A stretch of 64,000 nucleotides of DNA from Pseudomonadota bacterium. GTDB taxonomy: Bacteria > Myxococcota_A > Bradymonadia > Bradymonadales > GCA-2716585. Location of the stretch: assembly GCA_005804885.1 (NCBI GenBank), contig SYOX01000083.1:30457-94456 (forward strand), written 5' to 3'. This document shows, piece after piece, positions 44,946 through 53,448 of the stretch. Numbering within the stretch: position 1 is the first letter of the stretch; each line of letters opens with the position of its first letter. The translations under genes were made by a program, and so were the position numbers. The notes under the pieces were generated by a model. The model did no database searches, was not told where the DNA came from, and saw only the letters and a list, made by a program, of their open reading frames with translations.

Positions 44946-45017
44946 GGGGGCGGCCGGATTCGAACCGGCGTCCTCCGACCTGGCAAATCGGCGCGTCATC
45001 CCCTGCGCTACAACCCC
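44946..45017 (-). tRNA. tRNA-Gly(GCC)-like gene with A73
   Basis: Acceptor GGGGTTG / CGCCCCC (one T-C mismatch), shortened D stem GCG/CGC, anticodon arm CCGAT-TTGCCAG-GTCGG with GCC, T arm GCCGG-TTCGAAT-CCGGC. The discriminator is A, whereas bacterial tRNA-Gly uses U. T and D arms are nearly the same as in the adjacent tRNA-Trp, which suggests derivation from it. It may be decayed or re-specified. Confidence 0.6.
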
Positions 45018-45105
45018 CACACATCCAGCGCCACCCCCCAGAGGGCGGAGCTGGCCGGGCGAACCCGATGACATCGGGAGCCCACCCCGGATGAGCCTCG
45101 GGATG

Positions 45106-45178
45106 CAAGGCGGGCCGGATTCGAACCGGCATCCTCCAGAGTTGGAGTCTGGCGCGACAACCCTTGCGCTACCGCCCT
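45106..45178 (-). tRNA. tRNA-Trp(CCA)
   Basis: Acceptor AGGGCGG / CCGCCTT (one G-T pair), anticodon arm CCAGA-CTCCAAC-TCTGG with CCA, T arm GCCGG-TTCGAAT-CCGGC, discriminator G73 as expected for Trp. The D stem is GCG/CGC with a 10-nt loop. CCA is not encoded. It lies upstream of the Gly-like tRNA and the SDR gene on the same strand. Confidence 0.85.
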
Positions 45179-45241
45179 GCAACCCCAATCTCTATCACCT
45201 GAGCGCCCCCGATGACCAGCGGCACCGGCCAGGGAGATTCG

Positions 45242-46087
45242 ATGGATCTCGACCTCCTCGACAAGCGCGTCGTCCTCGACGGCCAGTTCACCTTGATCCC
45301 GCGCCGACAGCTCCGCACGCGCCTGCGCGGCTGCGGCGCGCGGGTCCCGCGATCGTCCCGCGCCATCCTCCGGCTCATCCAGCGCGACAGGGTCGACGCC
45401 CTCATCATCGGCAACAACCCCTTGCTGATCAAGCACATAAGAGGCCCCGTCCAGGTCTGGGATGAGGTCAGCGCCGCGACCGCCGTCGGCCTCCTCGACG
45501 ATCCCAGCGTGCGCCTGACGCGCCTGCGCGACCTGCTCCACCAGCCCCCCGCCCCCCAGGTCTGGAGCCAGGTCTGCACCTGCCTTGAGTTCTGGCCCGA
45601 GGACGAGGCCCTGGATCTGGGCCTCGACTACGCAGAACACCACCTGAGAGGCTGGCCCGACGCGCTTCGAGAGGCCCCGCGGCGCTGGTTTGAGCGGGTC
45701 TGCTCGGGCGGCCGCGAGCCTCGCCTGGCGCTGGCGCGCGCGGCGCGCTTCACCGGCCCTGGCGTGAACCCTGTCCTGATGCGAGGCATCGTGAGCGCCC
45801 ACGACGCCTCGAACCTCACCCAGCTCGCCTTTGACCGCTGCGCGCTGACCCAGCCCGCTCTGGTCGCCCTCGGCAAACACATGGCGCTGCCGAAGCTGAC
45901 CAGGCTGGAGATCACCAACCAGCCCTTCGACCACCATCGGGAGGCCGCGCTGGCCGAGGCCCCCGCGCTCGCTCGCCTGCGCACGCTGACCTTGCCGGTC
46001 TACTACCCCCTCAACAACACCCTCCCCTGCGACACCTCCTCCAACCTCAAGGGGGCGTCCATCCAGCGCCGGCCCTGGACGCGCTGA
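45242..46087 (+). CDS. Truncated BRCT/LRR paralogue
   Basis: The ATG at 45242 after AGGGAG gives 281 residues; a start at 45212 is possible. The N-terminus (LDKRVVLDGQFTLIPRRQLRTRLRGCGARVPRSSRAI) resembles the BRCT-like segment of the 570-residue protein at 29647. The middle has the shared helical module VWSQVCTCLEFWPEDEALDLGLDYA, then ALARAARFTGPGVNPVLMRGIVSAHDASNLTQLAFDR, matching the first LRRs there. After three LRRs it ends in a non-repeat tail, so it looks like a C-terminally truncated copy. It lies just after the tRNA-Trp gene on the opposite strand. Confidence 0.7.
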   Translation: MDLDLLDKRVVLDGQFTLIPRRQLRTRLRGCGARVPRSSRAILRLIQRDRVDALIIGNNPLLIKHIRGPVQVWDEVSAATAVGLLDDPSVRLTRLRDLLHQPPAPQVWSQVCTCLEFWPEDEALDLGLDYAEHHLRGWPDALREAPRRWFERVCSGGREPRLALARAARFTGPGVNPVLMRGIVSAHDASNLTQLAFDRCALTQPALVALGKHMALPKLTRLEITNQPFDHHREAALAEAPALARLRTLTLPVYYPLNNTLPCDTSSNLKGASIQRRPWTR

Positions 46088-46093
46088 GCGCGC

Positions 46094-46693
46094 TCAAGGC
46101 GCCTTGATCTGGCCGATCCGCGCGAAGACCAGCCTCATGGGCTGCTGAGGGATGGTCATGTGAAGCTCCTGACCTTTGAGGACGAAGGAGACGGACTCCG
46201 ACACCCCCGGAGGGACTATCTTCGCCACCAGGTCGCCCTGCTCCCCCACCTCGACGCGGTAGGGGATCTTCGTGTCGGCGGGCAGCCCGCCGGTCTGCTG
46301 GCCCTGGCGGATGATCAGCACCAGAGTCTCGGGGCCAAAGCGCAGCTCAAAGTCCACCTTCGCCTGCTTCCAGCTCGCATGCATCGCCTCATCGACCCCT
46401 TCGAGGCGATCCAGCCGCCAGTCGCCCAGGAAGTGCGCCGCGGGGTCCTGCGGAGCGCGCTCCTCTCCCTGCCCCTCCTCGGGTCGCGGCGACCCCGGCG
46501 CCTCCTTCAGATCCGCGCCCTCACCGGGCGCACCGGCGCGCGGCTCGCCCGAGGGCTCGACCTCGCCCCCGACGGGCGCGACGATGGGCTTGACCTCCCA
46601 GCCCGCGTCGCAGGCCGCGCCGACCATCACCACCCCCGCCATCAGCGCCAACAGGCTCTTCTTGACGACCACGACCACCTCCACCTTGTTCAT
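46094..46693 (-). CDS. Small lipoprotein of unknown function
   Basis: 199 residues. The signal peptide has a long basic/valine-rich n-region (NKVEVVVVVKKSLLALMAGVVMVGAAC), with Cys in the lipobox VGAAC. A Pro/Glu/Gly-rich linker of about 60 residues follows, then a beta-rich domain (FLGDWRLDRLEGVDEAM, FELRFGPETLVLIIRQG, VEVGEQGDLVAKIVPPG, SFVLKGQELHMTIP). It resembles a lipocalin-like or META-like stress lipoprotein in strand pattern but carries no firm signature. It is divergent from the ALDH7 gene and convergent with the truncated BRCT gene. Confidence 0.7.
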   Translation of the reverse strand: MNKVEVVVVVKKSLLALMAGVVMVGAACDAGWEVKPIVAPVGGEVEPSGEPRAGAPGEGADLKEAPGSPRPEEGQGEERAPQDPAAHFLGDWRLDRLEGVDEAMHASWKQAKVDFELRFGPETLVLIIRQGQQTGGLPADTKIPYRVEVGEQGDLVAKIVPPGVSESVSFVLKGQELHMTIPQQPMRLVFARIGQIKAP

Positions 46694-46880
46694 GATCCGA
46701 CCCCATCGAGTTTATCGAGAGATATTGACAAACACAAACCAGTTGATCTCTAGAAAGACACGCGACGGGCGCGTTGATCAGCGGGGAGGAACGCACGGGG
46801 ATTCGAAAAGATCCACCGCGGGGATGATGTGGTATAGGCGCTTGTCGCCCGGCGTCGGCGCCGGGGCGTAGGAGGTCATG

Positions 46881-48398
46881 ATGGAGAGCGTGCTCAGGAA
46901 GCTTGGGATCGAGGCGATCAACGCGGGCGCGGCGTGCGGCCAGGAGGCGCTGGCGGGGGAGGGCGTGGAGATCGCGAGCGTCGACCCGACGACGGGCCGC
47001 GAGATCGCGCGGGTGCGGCTGGCGACGGGGGAGCAGCTTGACGAGGTGGTGGTGAGGGCGCAGGCGGCGTGGCGGCGGTGGCGGATGGTGCCGGCGCCGC
47101 AGCGCGGCGAGATCGTGCGGGAGATCGGGCAGGCGCTCAGGGAGCACAAGGAGGCGCTGGGGAGGCTGATCACGCTGGAGGTGGGCAAGGTGACCAGCGA
47201 GGGGGCCGGGGAGGTGCAGGAGGCGGTCGACATGGCGGACTTCGCCTGCGGGCTGTCTCGGCAGCTCTATGGGTTGACGACGCACTCGGAGCGGCCGGCG
47301 CACCGGCTCTATGAGCAATGGCACCCGCTGGGGGTCGTCGGGGTGATTACGGCCTTCAACTTCCCGTGCGCGGTGTGGGCCTGGAACGCGATGCTGGCGC
47401 TGGTGTGCGGCGACGCGGTGATCTGGAAGCCCTCGCTCAAGGCGCCGCTGGTGGCGCTGGCCACGCACCGGATCTGCGCCGAGGTGCTTGCGCGGCGCGG
47501 CTTTGGCGATGTTCTTGGGCTGGTCATCGGCCAGGACGCGGCTGTCGGCGAGGCGCTGGTCGCGGACCGTCGCCTGCCGCTGATCTCGGCGACGGGCTCG
47601 TGTCGGATGGGGCGCAGGGTCAACCAGGTCGTGGCGGGGCGCCTCGGTCGCTGCCTGCTGGAGCTGGGGGGGAACAACGCCGTCATCGTCCACCGCGACG
47701 CGGATCAGGCGCTGGCCTTGCGGGCGGTGGCCTTCGGGGCCGTCGGCACCTCGGGGCAGCGCTGCACGAGCACGCGGCGGCTCTTTGTCCACGAGGACAT
47801 CCACGACGACTTCGTCCGTCGGCTGTCGGCGGCCTACGAGAGCCTGCCCATCGGCGATCCCGCCTCGCCCGGCACGCTGGTCGGGCCGCTCATCGACGGC
47901 GAGGCCGTGGCGGGCTACGAGGCGGCCATCGCGGCGGCCAGGGCGCAGGGCGGGCGGGTGCTCGTCGGCGGGTCGCGGATCGAGGGGCCGGGGTTCTTCG
48001 TCGAGCCCACCCTGATCGAGATCCGCCACGACGCCCCCATCGTCCATGAGGAGACCTTCGCGCCGATCCTCTACGTCAGCGCCTATCGGGAGCTGGACGA
48101 GGCGATCGCGTGGCAGAACGAGGTCGAGCAGGGGCTCAGCTCGGCCATCTTCACGGACTCCTTTCGCGCCGCAGAGCGCTTCCTGGCCCACGACGGCAGC
48201 GACTGCGGGATCGCCAACGTCAACGCGGGCACCTCGGGGGCCGAGATCGGGGGCGCCTTTGGCGGCGAGAAGGACACGGGCGGGGGGCGAGAGGCGGGCT
48301 CGGACGCCTGGAAGCATTACATGAGGCGGCAGACCTGCACGCTCAACCGCGGCGCGGAGCTGCCGCTGGCGCAGGGCGTCACCTTCGACCTCGACTGA
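46881..48398 (+). CDS. ALDH7-family aldehyde dehydrogenase (aminoadipate-semialdehyde dehydrogenase type)
   Basis: 505 residues. The ATG at 46881 has GGAGG at better spacing than the ATG at 46878. NAD-binding and catalytic motifs are complete: GVVGVITAFNFPCAVWAWN, LELGGNNAVIV, the active-site Cys in GTSGQRCTSTRRLFVH, and EETFAPILYV. The C-terminal FGGEKDTGGGREAGSDAWK..MRRQTCTLN is specific for the ALDH7/antiquitin group, which oxidises alpha-aminoadipate semialdehyde in lysine degradation. No other lysine-catabolism gene lies nearby, so the substrate is probable but not certain. The enzyme is cytosolic and forms tetramers in known members. Confidence 0.9.
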   Translation: MESVLRKLGIEAINAGAACGQEALAGEGVEIASVDPTTGREIARVRLATGEQLDEVVVRAQAAWRRWRMVPAPQRGEIVREIGQALREHKEALGRLITLEVGKVTSEGAGEVQEAVDMADFACGLSRQLYGLTTHSERPAHRLYEQWHPLGVVGVITAFNFPCAVWAWNAMLALVCGDAVIWKPSLKAPLVALATHRICAEVLARRGFGDVLGLVIGQDAAVGEALVADRRLPLISATGSCRMGRRVNQVVAGRLGRCLLELGGNNAVIVHRDADQALALRAVAFGAVGTSGQRCTSTRRLFVHEDIHDDFVRRLSAAYESLPIGDPASPGTLVGPLIDGEAVAGYEAAIAAARAQGGRVLVGGSRIEGPGFFVEPTLIEIRHDAPIVHEETFAPILYVSAYRELDEAIAWQNEVEQGLSSAIFTDSFRAAERFLAHDGSDCGIANVNAGTSGAEIGGAFGGEKDTGGGREAGSDAWKHYMRRQTCTLNRGAELPLAQGVTFDLD

Positions 48399-48442
48399 GA
48401 AGCTGTCCGGGGGAAAGGGCGAGGGCCGCAGCGCAGGGCGCC

Positions 48443-49147
48443 TCAATCGGGGACGACGTTGGGGGCCTCGGGGTTCTGGGTCGGGTCCCAGCGCTTGAGG
48501 AAGGCGCCGTACTGCCCTTTGGCCTTGCCGACCTGCTCGCGCAGGTTGTTGAGCGTGTTGACGGGCATGTCCGAGACGATCATCTCGGCCACCCAGGTCG
48601 GGATCGCGCCGGCGGGGTCGGCGTCGACCTGGTACATGACGTGGGTGCGCGTCGACGACAGCGCCTTGAGCCTGTAGTAGCCCTTGAGGCGGGTCATCCG
48701 CACGACCCCCTCGACCTCGGGCTGGAGGGGCGAGCGGGTGGCCTGGAAGTTGATCTGGACCGTGTGCTTCTCGGCCTGGATCGACACCCTGGACTCCAGC
48801 ACCACGTCGCGGTCGTCCACCGGCCAGGGCGCGTCGGTCCGGTTGTAGGACAGCAGGTGCAGCTCATCCACCCGCTTGAGGAGCCGGGCGGTGTGGCAGC
48901 CGTGCATCCACTCCTTGTGCCGATCAAAGTCGCTGATGACGGCCAGCAGCGCGTAGATGTTCGCCTCGATCACCGACTCGCCCTTGAAGATGGGCAGATC
49001 GCGGCCCTCGGACTGCTGCTGGTAGACCTTGACGCCGCGCTCGGTCTTGACGTGCTCCCACGGCCCCGCCTGCGCGATCGACCCCATCGAAAGAAAAAAC
49101 ACCATCATAATCAACAACTTGGAGAACGAACCACTCAAGACCCTCAT
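48443..49147 (-). CDS. Exported START-domain (SRPBCC) lipid-binding protein
   Basis: The ATG at 49147 after AGGAGG gives 234 residues. The signal peptide FSKLLIMMVFFLSMGSIAQA is followed by a START fold: GVKVYQQQSEGRDLPIFKGE, ALLAVISDFDRHKEWMHGC, YNRTDAPWPVDDRDVVLES, YYRLKALSSTRTHVMYQVDADPAGAIP, and a C-terminal helix PVNTLNNLREQVG lining the cavity. Such proteins bind sterols or other lipids, here probably in the periplasm. It is convergent with ALDH7 and divergent from the outer-membrane-type gene. Confidence 0.88.
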   Translation of the reverse strand: MRVLSGSFSKLLIMMVFFLSMGSIAQAGPWEHVKTERGVKVYQQQSEGRDLPIFKGESVIEANIYALLAVISDFDRHKEWMHGCHTARLLKRVDELHLLSYNRTDAPWPVDDRDVVLESRVSIQAEKHTVQINFQATRSPLQPEVEGVVRMTRLKGYYRLKALSSTRTHVMYQVDADPAGAIPTWVAEMIVSDMPVNTLNNLREQVGKAKGQYGAFLKRWDPTQNPEAPNVVPD

Positions 49148-49517
49148 ACTCCTCCTGGCCGCCGGGACCTTCAAGAACACCTACCACATCAAGCGCCGAA
49201 CACAAAACCTCGCCTCGGCCCGCGATCATCCAGGGGCCTCGACGAAGCGCTGGTCCGGGGTGCAGAGATCCTGGCGGGATCACCGCGAAGGGTCAGGGGG
49301 TTGAGCGGTCACCTCGGCCCCGCCCATGGCTCCTTGACGCCCTTCTGCGCCTTCTTTAAGGTTCTCCCGTCGCTCCTTGATCAACGTTGTGGTGTCCAGC
49401 GGGAGAGAGCTCCGCGGGAGGATCTCTTTGGGCGTCGAGGGGTCTTCGGGGGTCTTCGTAGGGGCGCGCCCGGTGAGCCGGAGGCCGTGGCGAGCGGGAT
49501 GGAACAGGAGGTCGAGG
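49148..49517. other. Divergent intergenic region
   Basis: These 370 bases between the START-domain gene and the outer-membrane-type gene hold no recognisable gene. Track ORFs reading into both sides lack conserved character. Promoters for both genes must lie here, but I see no clear operator. Confidence 0.5.
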
Positions 49518-50276
49518 GTGAACAGGTCAAGATATCTTCAGTTGCTCGTGTCTGGTCTCGTGGTGATGGCGGGGGCGTCGAGCGCGCTGGCCCAGCAAAC
49601 GCCTGTCGAGCGGGCTCGCGCCCAGGACGCCTCCAACGACCGGGGCTTGCTGACCTCTCGCGCCGACACGCTGAGGGAGGGTGAGTTCTCGGTCAACGCC
49701 TACGAGCTCTTCTTCATCGGCGGGACCTACGCGTTCACGGACGACTTCCAGGTGAGCTTTACGACCTTCCCGCCGATCGTCGAGGACACGCCCTTTCTGG
49801 GGATCTTCAACGCCAAGTATGTGTTGATGCGCTCGGCGACGACGGTTGTCTCGGCGCAGGCCGAGGGCCTGATCCTGAGGCAGGACGGCGTCAGCGCGGG
49901 GACCTTCGGCCCATCGGTGCAGGTCGACCATCATCTGGCCGACGGGGCCTTCGTGCTCCACGGCCAGCTCAGCGCCCAGGGCGTCTTCGGCGGCTTTGAG
50001 GACGAGGTCGAGGTCGGCGAGGGCGCTCTGGTGCGGCTGTCGGCGGGGGTGAGCGCGCCGCTGGGCGAGCACGTCAAGCTGCTCGGCGAGGTCTTCGTCC
50101 CGGCTGCCTTCGCCGAGGGCGAGTTCGAGGTCGCCGAGGTGGCCCTGGTCAACTACGGCCTGCGCTTCCACGGCGGCACGATCGCGGCCGATCTGGCCTT
50201 CCTGCGCCCCTTTGGCATCGACGACAACCCCTTCATCCTCGGGATCCCCTTCCTGGGCTTCTCGGCGCGCTTCTGA
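49518..50276 (+). CDS. Exported outer-membrane beta-barrel-like protein
   Basis: The GTG at 49518 has AGGAGG at good spacing and opens directly with a signal peptide (NRSRYLQLLVSGLVVMAGASSALAQQ), giving 252 residues. The mature part is strand-rich with alternating aromatic and polar residues: SVNAYELFFIGGTYAFTDDFQVSFTTFPP, AKYVLMRSATTVVSAQAEGLILRQDG, and a final strand ending LGFSARF with a C-terminal Phe typical of outer-membrane barrels. There is no known transport motif. It precedes the monooxygenase gene by 155 bp on the same strand and could be an uptake or export partner. That link is speculative. Confidence 0.7.
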   Translation: MNRSRYLQLLVSGLVVMAGASSALAQQTPVERARAQDASNDRGLLTSRADTLREGEFSVNAYELFFIGGTYAFTDDFQVSFTTFPPIVEDTPFLGIFNAKYVLMRSATTVVSAQAEGLILRQDGVSAGTFGPSVQVDHHLADGAFVLHGQLSAQGVFGGFEDEVEVGEGALVRLSAGVSAPLGEHVKLLGEVFVPAAFAEGEFEVAEVALVNYGLRFHGGTIAADLAFLRPFGIDDNPFILGIPFLGFSARF

Positions 50277-50360
50277 TCGCGCCCGCGGCTTGCCCTGGGC
50301 GGCTGGAGGCGGCGTGGCGCCGCCTTGAGCCCCGAGCGCGCCGCCCTGGTTCCTTCGGCG

Positions 50361-50389
50361 TTGACAAAACGGAATGACGTGTCATTCTT
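50361..50389 (+). promoter_or_regulatory. Promoter with TetR-type operator for the monooxygenase operon
   Basis: TTGACA (50361-50366) is followed after 17 bases by ATTCTT. The spacer contains the palindrome GAATGAC-GT-GTCATTC (50372-50387). A perfect inverted repeat between -35 and -10 is the usual operator arrangement for TetR repressors, and a TetR gene ends this operon. Confidence 0.6.
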
Positions 50390-50431
50390 GGGCCAGCATC
50401 TTGTCAGAGGGGGGCCCGGGGAGGAGACACC

Positions 50432-52780
50432 ATGGAGCCGAAGAGACACCGTGTCGTGATCGTGGGTGGCGGGTTCTCGGGCCTCGGCGTGGCCATCCGC
50501 CTGCTTAAGGAGGGTATGGGCGACTTCGTCATCCTGGAGAAGGGGAGTCGCCTCGGGGGGACATGGCGAGACAACACCTACCCGGGTTGCGCCTGCGACG
50601 TGCCCTCGCAGCTCTACTCCTTCTCCTTCGCGCTCAACGCCGAGTGGGGCCGGATCTTCGCCGAGCACGCCGAGATCCAGGCCTACCTGGAGGCGACCGC
50701 TGAGGGCTTCAAGGTCACCCCTCACGTCCGCCTGGACACCGAGCTTCAGGAGGCCCGCTGGGACGACGAGGCGATGGTCTGGCGGCTGAAGACCAGCCAG
50801 GGGCCTTACGAGGCTCAGGTCCTGGTGGCGGGCCTCGGCCCTCTGCACGAGCCCAGGATCCCCGATCTGCCCGGGATGGACGCCTTCAAGGGGGAGGTCT
50901 TCCACTCGGCCAGGTGGCGCCACGATCTGGCGCTGCGCGGCTGCAAGGTGGCCGTCGTCGGCACGGGCTCCTCCGCCATCCAGTTCGTCCCGGAGATCCA
51001 GCCCGAGGTGGCCGCCCTGACGATCTTCCAGCGCACCGCCTCCTGGGTGCTGCCCAAGCCCGATCACGCCATCCCCGAGATCGAGAAGGCCGCCTTCCGC
51101 CACCTCCCCGGCTTCCAGCGGGGCTTCAGGGCCGCGATCTACGGGGCGCTGGAGCTCGTCCAGCTCGCCCAGCGCAAGCCCGAGCGCATGGATCGCCTCT
51201 CGAAGCTCTCGCTCATGCACCTGGAGCGGCAGGTCAAGGACCCGGCGCTGCGCCGGCGCCTGACGCCGGACTTCTCGATGGGTTGCAAGCGCTTCCTGCT
51301 CTCGAACACCTGGTACCCGGCCATCCAGGCGCCCAACGTCAAGCTCGTCAGCGCCGGGGTCAAGGCCATCACCCCCGGCGGGCTCATCGGGGACGACGGC
51401 GTCGAGGTCGAGGCCGACACGATCATCTTCGGCACCGGCTTTCACGCCACCGACCCGCCCGCGGCCCAGCGCGTCTTCGGCCGGCGAGGCCGCTCGCTGG
51501 CCGACACCTGGCAGGGCAGCCCGCAGGCCTACCTGGGCACCACGATCGCGGACTTCCCCAACCTCTTCTTCATGATCGGCCCCAACCTCGGCAACGGCCA
51601 CACCTCCGCCTTGATCCTCATCGAGGCCCAGGCCCGCTACATCGCCGACGCCCTGCGCGCCATGGATCGCGACGGCCTCGCCTCGATCGCCGTCCGCCCC
51701 GCCGTCCAGGCCCACTACAACGAGGCCGTCCAGGAGGCCCTGGCCGGCACCGTGTGGAACGCCGGCGGCTGCGCCAGCTGGTACATCGACAAGACCGGGC
51801 GCAACAGCTCCATCTACCCCTGGACCACCCTCGATCTGCGCCGCCGCCTGTCCCGCTTCGACGTCGAGCACTACATCGTCCGCCCGGCGCCCCGCGCCCT
51901 CTCCCCCAGGCCGCGCCGCGAGCCCGCCCCGCTGGCGCTTCGGGGCGCGGTCGTGGCCATCACCGGCGGCGCCCACGGCATCGGCCTGGCCGCCGCCGAG
52001 CGCTTCGTCCAGCAGGGCGCCCTCGTCTGCCTCGGCGATCTGGACCTGGCCGCGGCCCGCGCCGCCGCCGCCGCCCTCGGACCCCAGGCCCACGCCGTCG
52101 GCCTCGACGTCTCCAGGCGCGCGTCCTTCGCCGCCTTCATCGACGCCGTCGAGCGCCAGATCGGCCCCATCGACGTGCTCGTCAACAACGCCGGCGTCAT
52201 GCCCGCCGGCTCCTTCCTGGCCGAGCCCGACGCCGCCCACGCCGCCGCCATGGGCGTCAACGTCTGGGGCGTCTCCCTCGGCATGAAGCTCGCCCTGCCC
52301 CTGATGATCGCCCGCGGCCGCGGCCACGTCGTCAACGTCGCCTCCCTGGCCGGCAAGGCCCACATCCCGGGCCTGGCCACCTACGTCGCCAGCAAGCACG
52401 CCGTCGTCGGCCTCAGCGCCGCCGTCCGCGAGGAGATCGAGGGCACCGGCGTCACCCTCTCCACCATCATGCCCGGCGCCGTCCGCACCCGCCTGAGCCA
52501 GGGCATCCCCCTGCGCAACGCCATGGCCATCGACCCCGAGGACGTCGCCCGCGCCATCGTCGACAGCGTCGAGACCCGACAGGCCGAGATCGCCCTGCCA
52601 CGCGCCCTCGGCGCCCTCGCCATCGCCAGCCCCGCCCTGCCCGAGCCCCTCGTGCGCTGGGTCCGGCGCAAGCTCGACATCGGCCGCGTCCTGACCCGCG
52701 CCGACCACGACCAGCGCCGCGCCTACGAGCGCGACATCGTCGCCCAGGGCTCCACCCTCCAGACCACCGAGGCCCGATGA
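50432..52780 (+). CDS. Baeyer-Villiger-type flavin monooxygenase fused to a short-chain dehydrogenase
   Basis: 782 residues. Residues 1-490: FAD Rossmann VVIVGGGFSGLGVAIRLL, GSRLGGTWRDNTYPGCACDVPS, the BVMO fingerprint FKGEVFHSARWRHD (FxGxxxHxxxW), NADPH site VAVVGTGSSAIQFVPEI and ATG-like IIFGTGFHATD. Residues about 510-780: classical SDR with VVAITGGAHGIGLAAAERF, VLVNNAGVMP, VNVASLAG and the YxxSK active site in TYVASKHAV. The pairing suggests sequential alcohol or ketone oxidation and oxygen insertion on a lipid or terpenoid-like substrate. The TetR gene overlaps the stop (ATGA). Fusions of this type occur in actinobacteria. Substrate unknown. Confidence 0.9.
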   Translation: MEPKRHRVVIVGGGFSGLGVAIRLLKEGMGDFVILEKGSRLGGTWRDNTYPGCACDVPSQLYSFSFALNAEWGRIFAEHAEIQAYLEATAEGFKVTPHVRLDTELQEARWDDEAMVWRLKTSQGPYEAQVLVAGLGPLHEPRIPDLPGMDAFKGEVFHSARWRHDLALRGCKVAVVGTGSSAIQFVPEIQPEVAALTIFQRTASWVLPKPDHAIPEIEKAAFRHLPGFQRGFRAAIYGALELVQLAQRKPERMDRLSKLSLMHLERQVKDPALRRRLTPDFSMGCKRFLLSNTWYPAIQAPNVKLVSAGVKAITPGGLIGDDGVEVEADTIIFGTGFHATDPPAAQRVFGRRGRSLADTWQGSPQAYLGTTIADFPNLFFMIGPNLGNGHTSALILIEAQARYIADALRAMDRDGLASIAVRPAVQAHYNEAVQEALAGTVWNAGGCASWYIDKTGRNSSIYPWTTLDLRRRLSRFDVEHYIVRPAPRALSPRPRREPAPLALRGAVVAITGGAHGIGLAAAERFVQQGALVCLGDLDLAAARAAAAALGPQAHAVGLDVSRRASFAAFIDAVERQIGPIDVLVNNAGVMPAGSFLAEPDAAHAAAMGVNVWGVSLGMKLALPLMIARGRGHVVNVASLAGKAHIPGLATYVASKHAVVGLSAAVREEIEGTGVTLSTIMPGAVRTRLSQGIPLRNAMAIDPEDVARAIVDSVETRQAEIALPRALGALAIASPALPEPLVRWVRRKLDIGRVLTRADHDQRRAYERDIVAQGSTLQTTEAR

Positions 52781-53403
52781 CCGCCGACCCACCCGACCGC
52801 GTCGCCCGCCGCCGCGAGGCCATACTCGCCGCCGCCGAGCGCGCCTTCGCCCTCAAGGGCTTCCACGACACCGGCATCGCCGACATCGCCGCCGACCTTG
52901 GCATCGGCCACGGCACCTTCTACCGATACTTCAAGAACAAGCAGGACATCGCCGCCTCCGTCGCCGAGCGCGTCGTCGCCCGGCTCGCCGTCGTCGCGCT
53001 GGCCGAAGACCCCGCCGCCGCCGACACGCTCGCCGATTACCGCGCCCAGACCGAGCGCATCCTCGGCGGCATGCTGGCCCTGTCCCGCTCCCAACCCCTG
53101 GCCCTCCAGCTCTTCCACGAGCAGCTCACCGCCCTCGACCCCGGCCGGCTGTCGGCCATCCTCGACGCCTACGCCCTCTTCACCGCCCGCTTCCTCAAGA
53201 ACGGCGTCGACAAGGGCTTCTTGCGCCACGACATCGACATCGAGCCCACCTCCCAGGCCCTCGTCGCGCTCATCTTCGAAGGCACGCGCCGGGCCCTGCA
53301 CACCGACGAGGTCGAGGCGATGCGCTGGACACACGCCGGCGTCCGCCTCATGTTCGACGGGATCTCAAACCCCCTGGCCTCACCAGGGCACGATACCCGC
53401 TGA
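52777..53403 (+). CDS. TetR-family regulator of the monooxygenase operon
   Basis: 208 residues. The HTH is ILAAAERAFALKGFHDTGIADIAADLGIGHGTFYRYFKNKQDIAASV. The rest is a helical ligand-binding domain (GMLALSRSQPLALQLFHEQLTALDPGRL). The ATG overlaps the TGA of the BVMO-SDR gene, so it is translated from the same message and probably autoregulates it through the GAATGAC-GT-GTCATTC palindrome in the promoter. The ligand is probably the monooxygenase substrate or an acyl derivative. The ORF track buries this gene in an 829-residue frame whose first part is shadow. Confidence 0.9.
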   Translation: MTADPPDRVARRREAILAAAERAFALKGFHDTGIADIAADLGIGHGTFYRYFKNKQDIAASVAERVVARLAVVALAEDPAAADTLADYRAQTERILGGMLALSRSQPLALQLFHEQLTALDPGRLSAILDAYALFTARFLKNGVDKGFLRHDIDIEPTSQALVALIFEGTRRALHTDEVEAMRWTHAGVRLMFDGISNPLASPGHDTR

Positions 53404-53448
53404 CAAGGCACCACCAAACCCCACGCCCGCCGAGACCTCTCTGGGGAC

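Noticed and set aside
50153-52792. 879-residue minus-strand ORF opposite the BVMO-SDR gene
   Set aside because: It is Gly/Asp/Val-rich antisense shadow. The plus strand has complete flavoprotein and SDR motifs.
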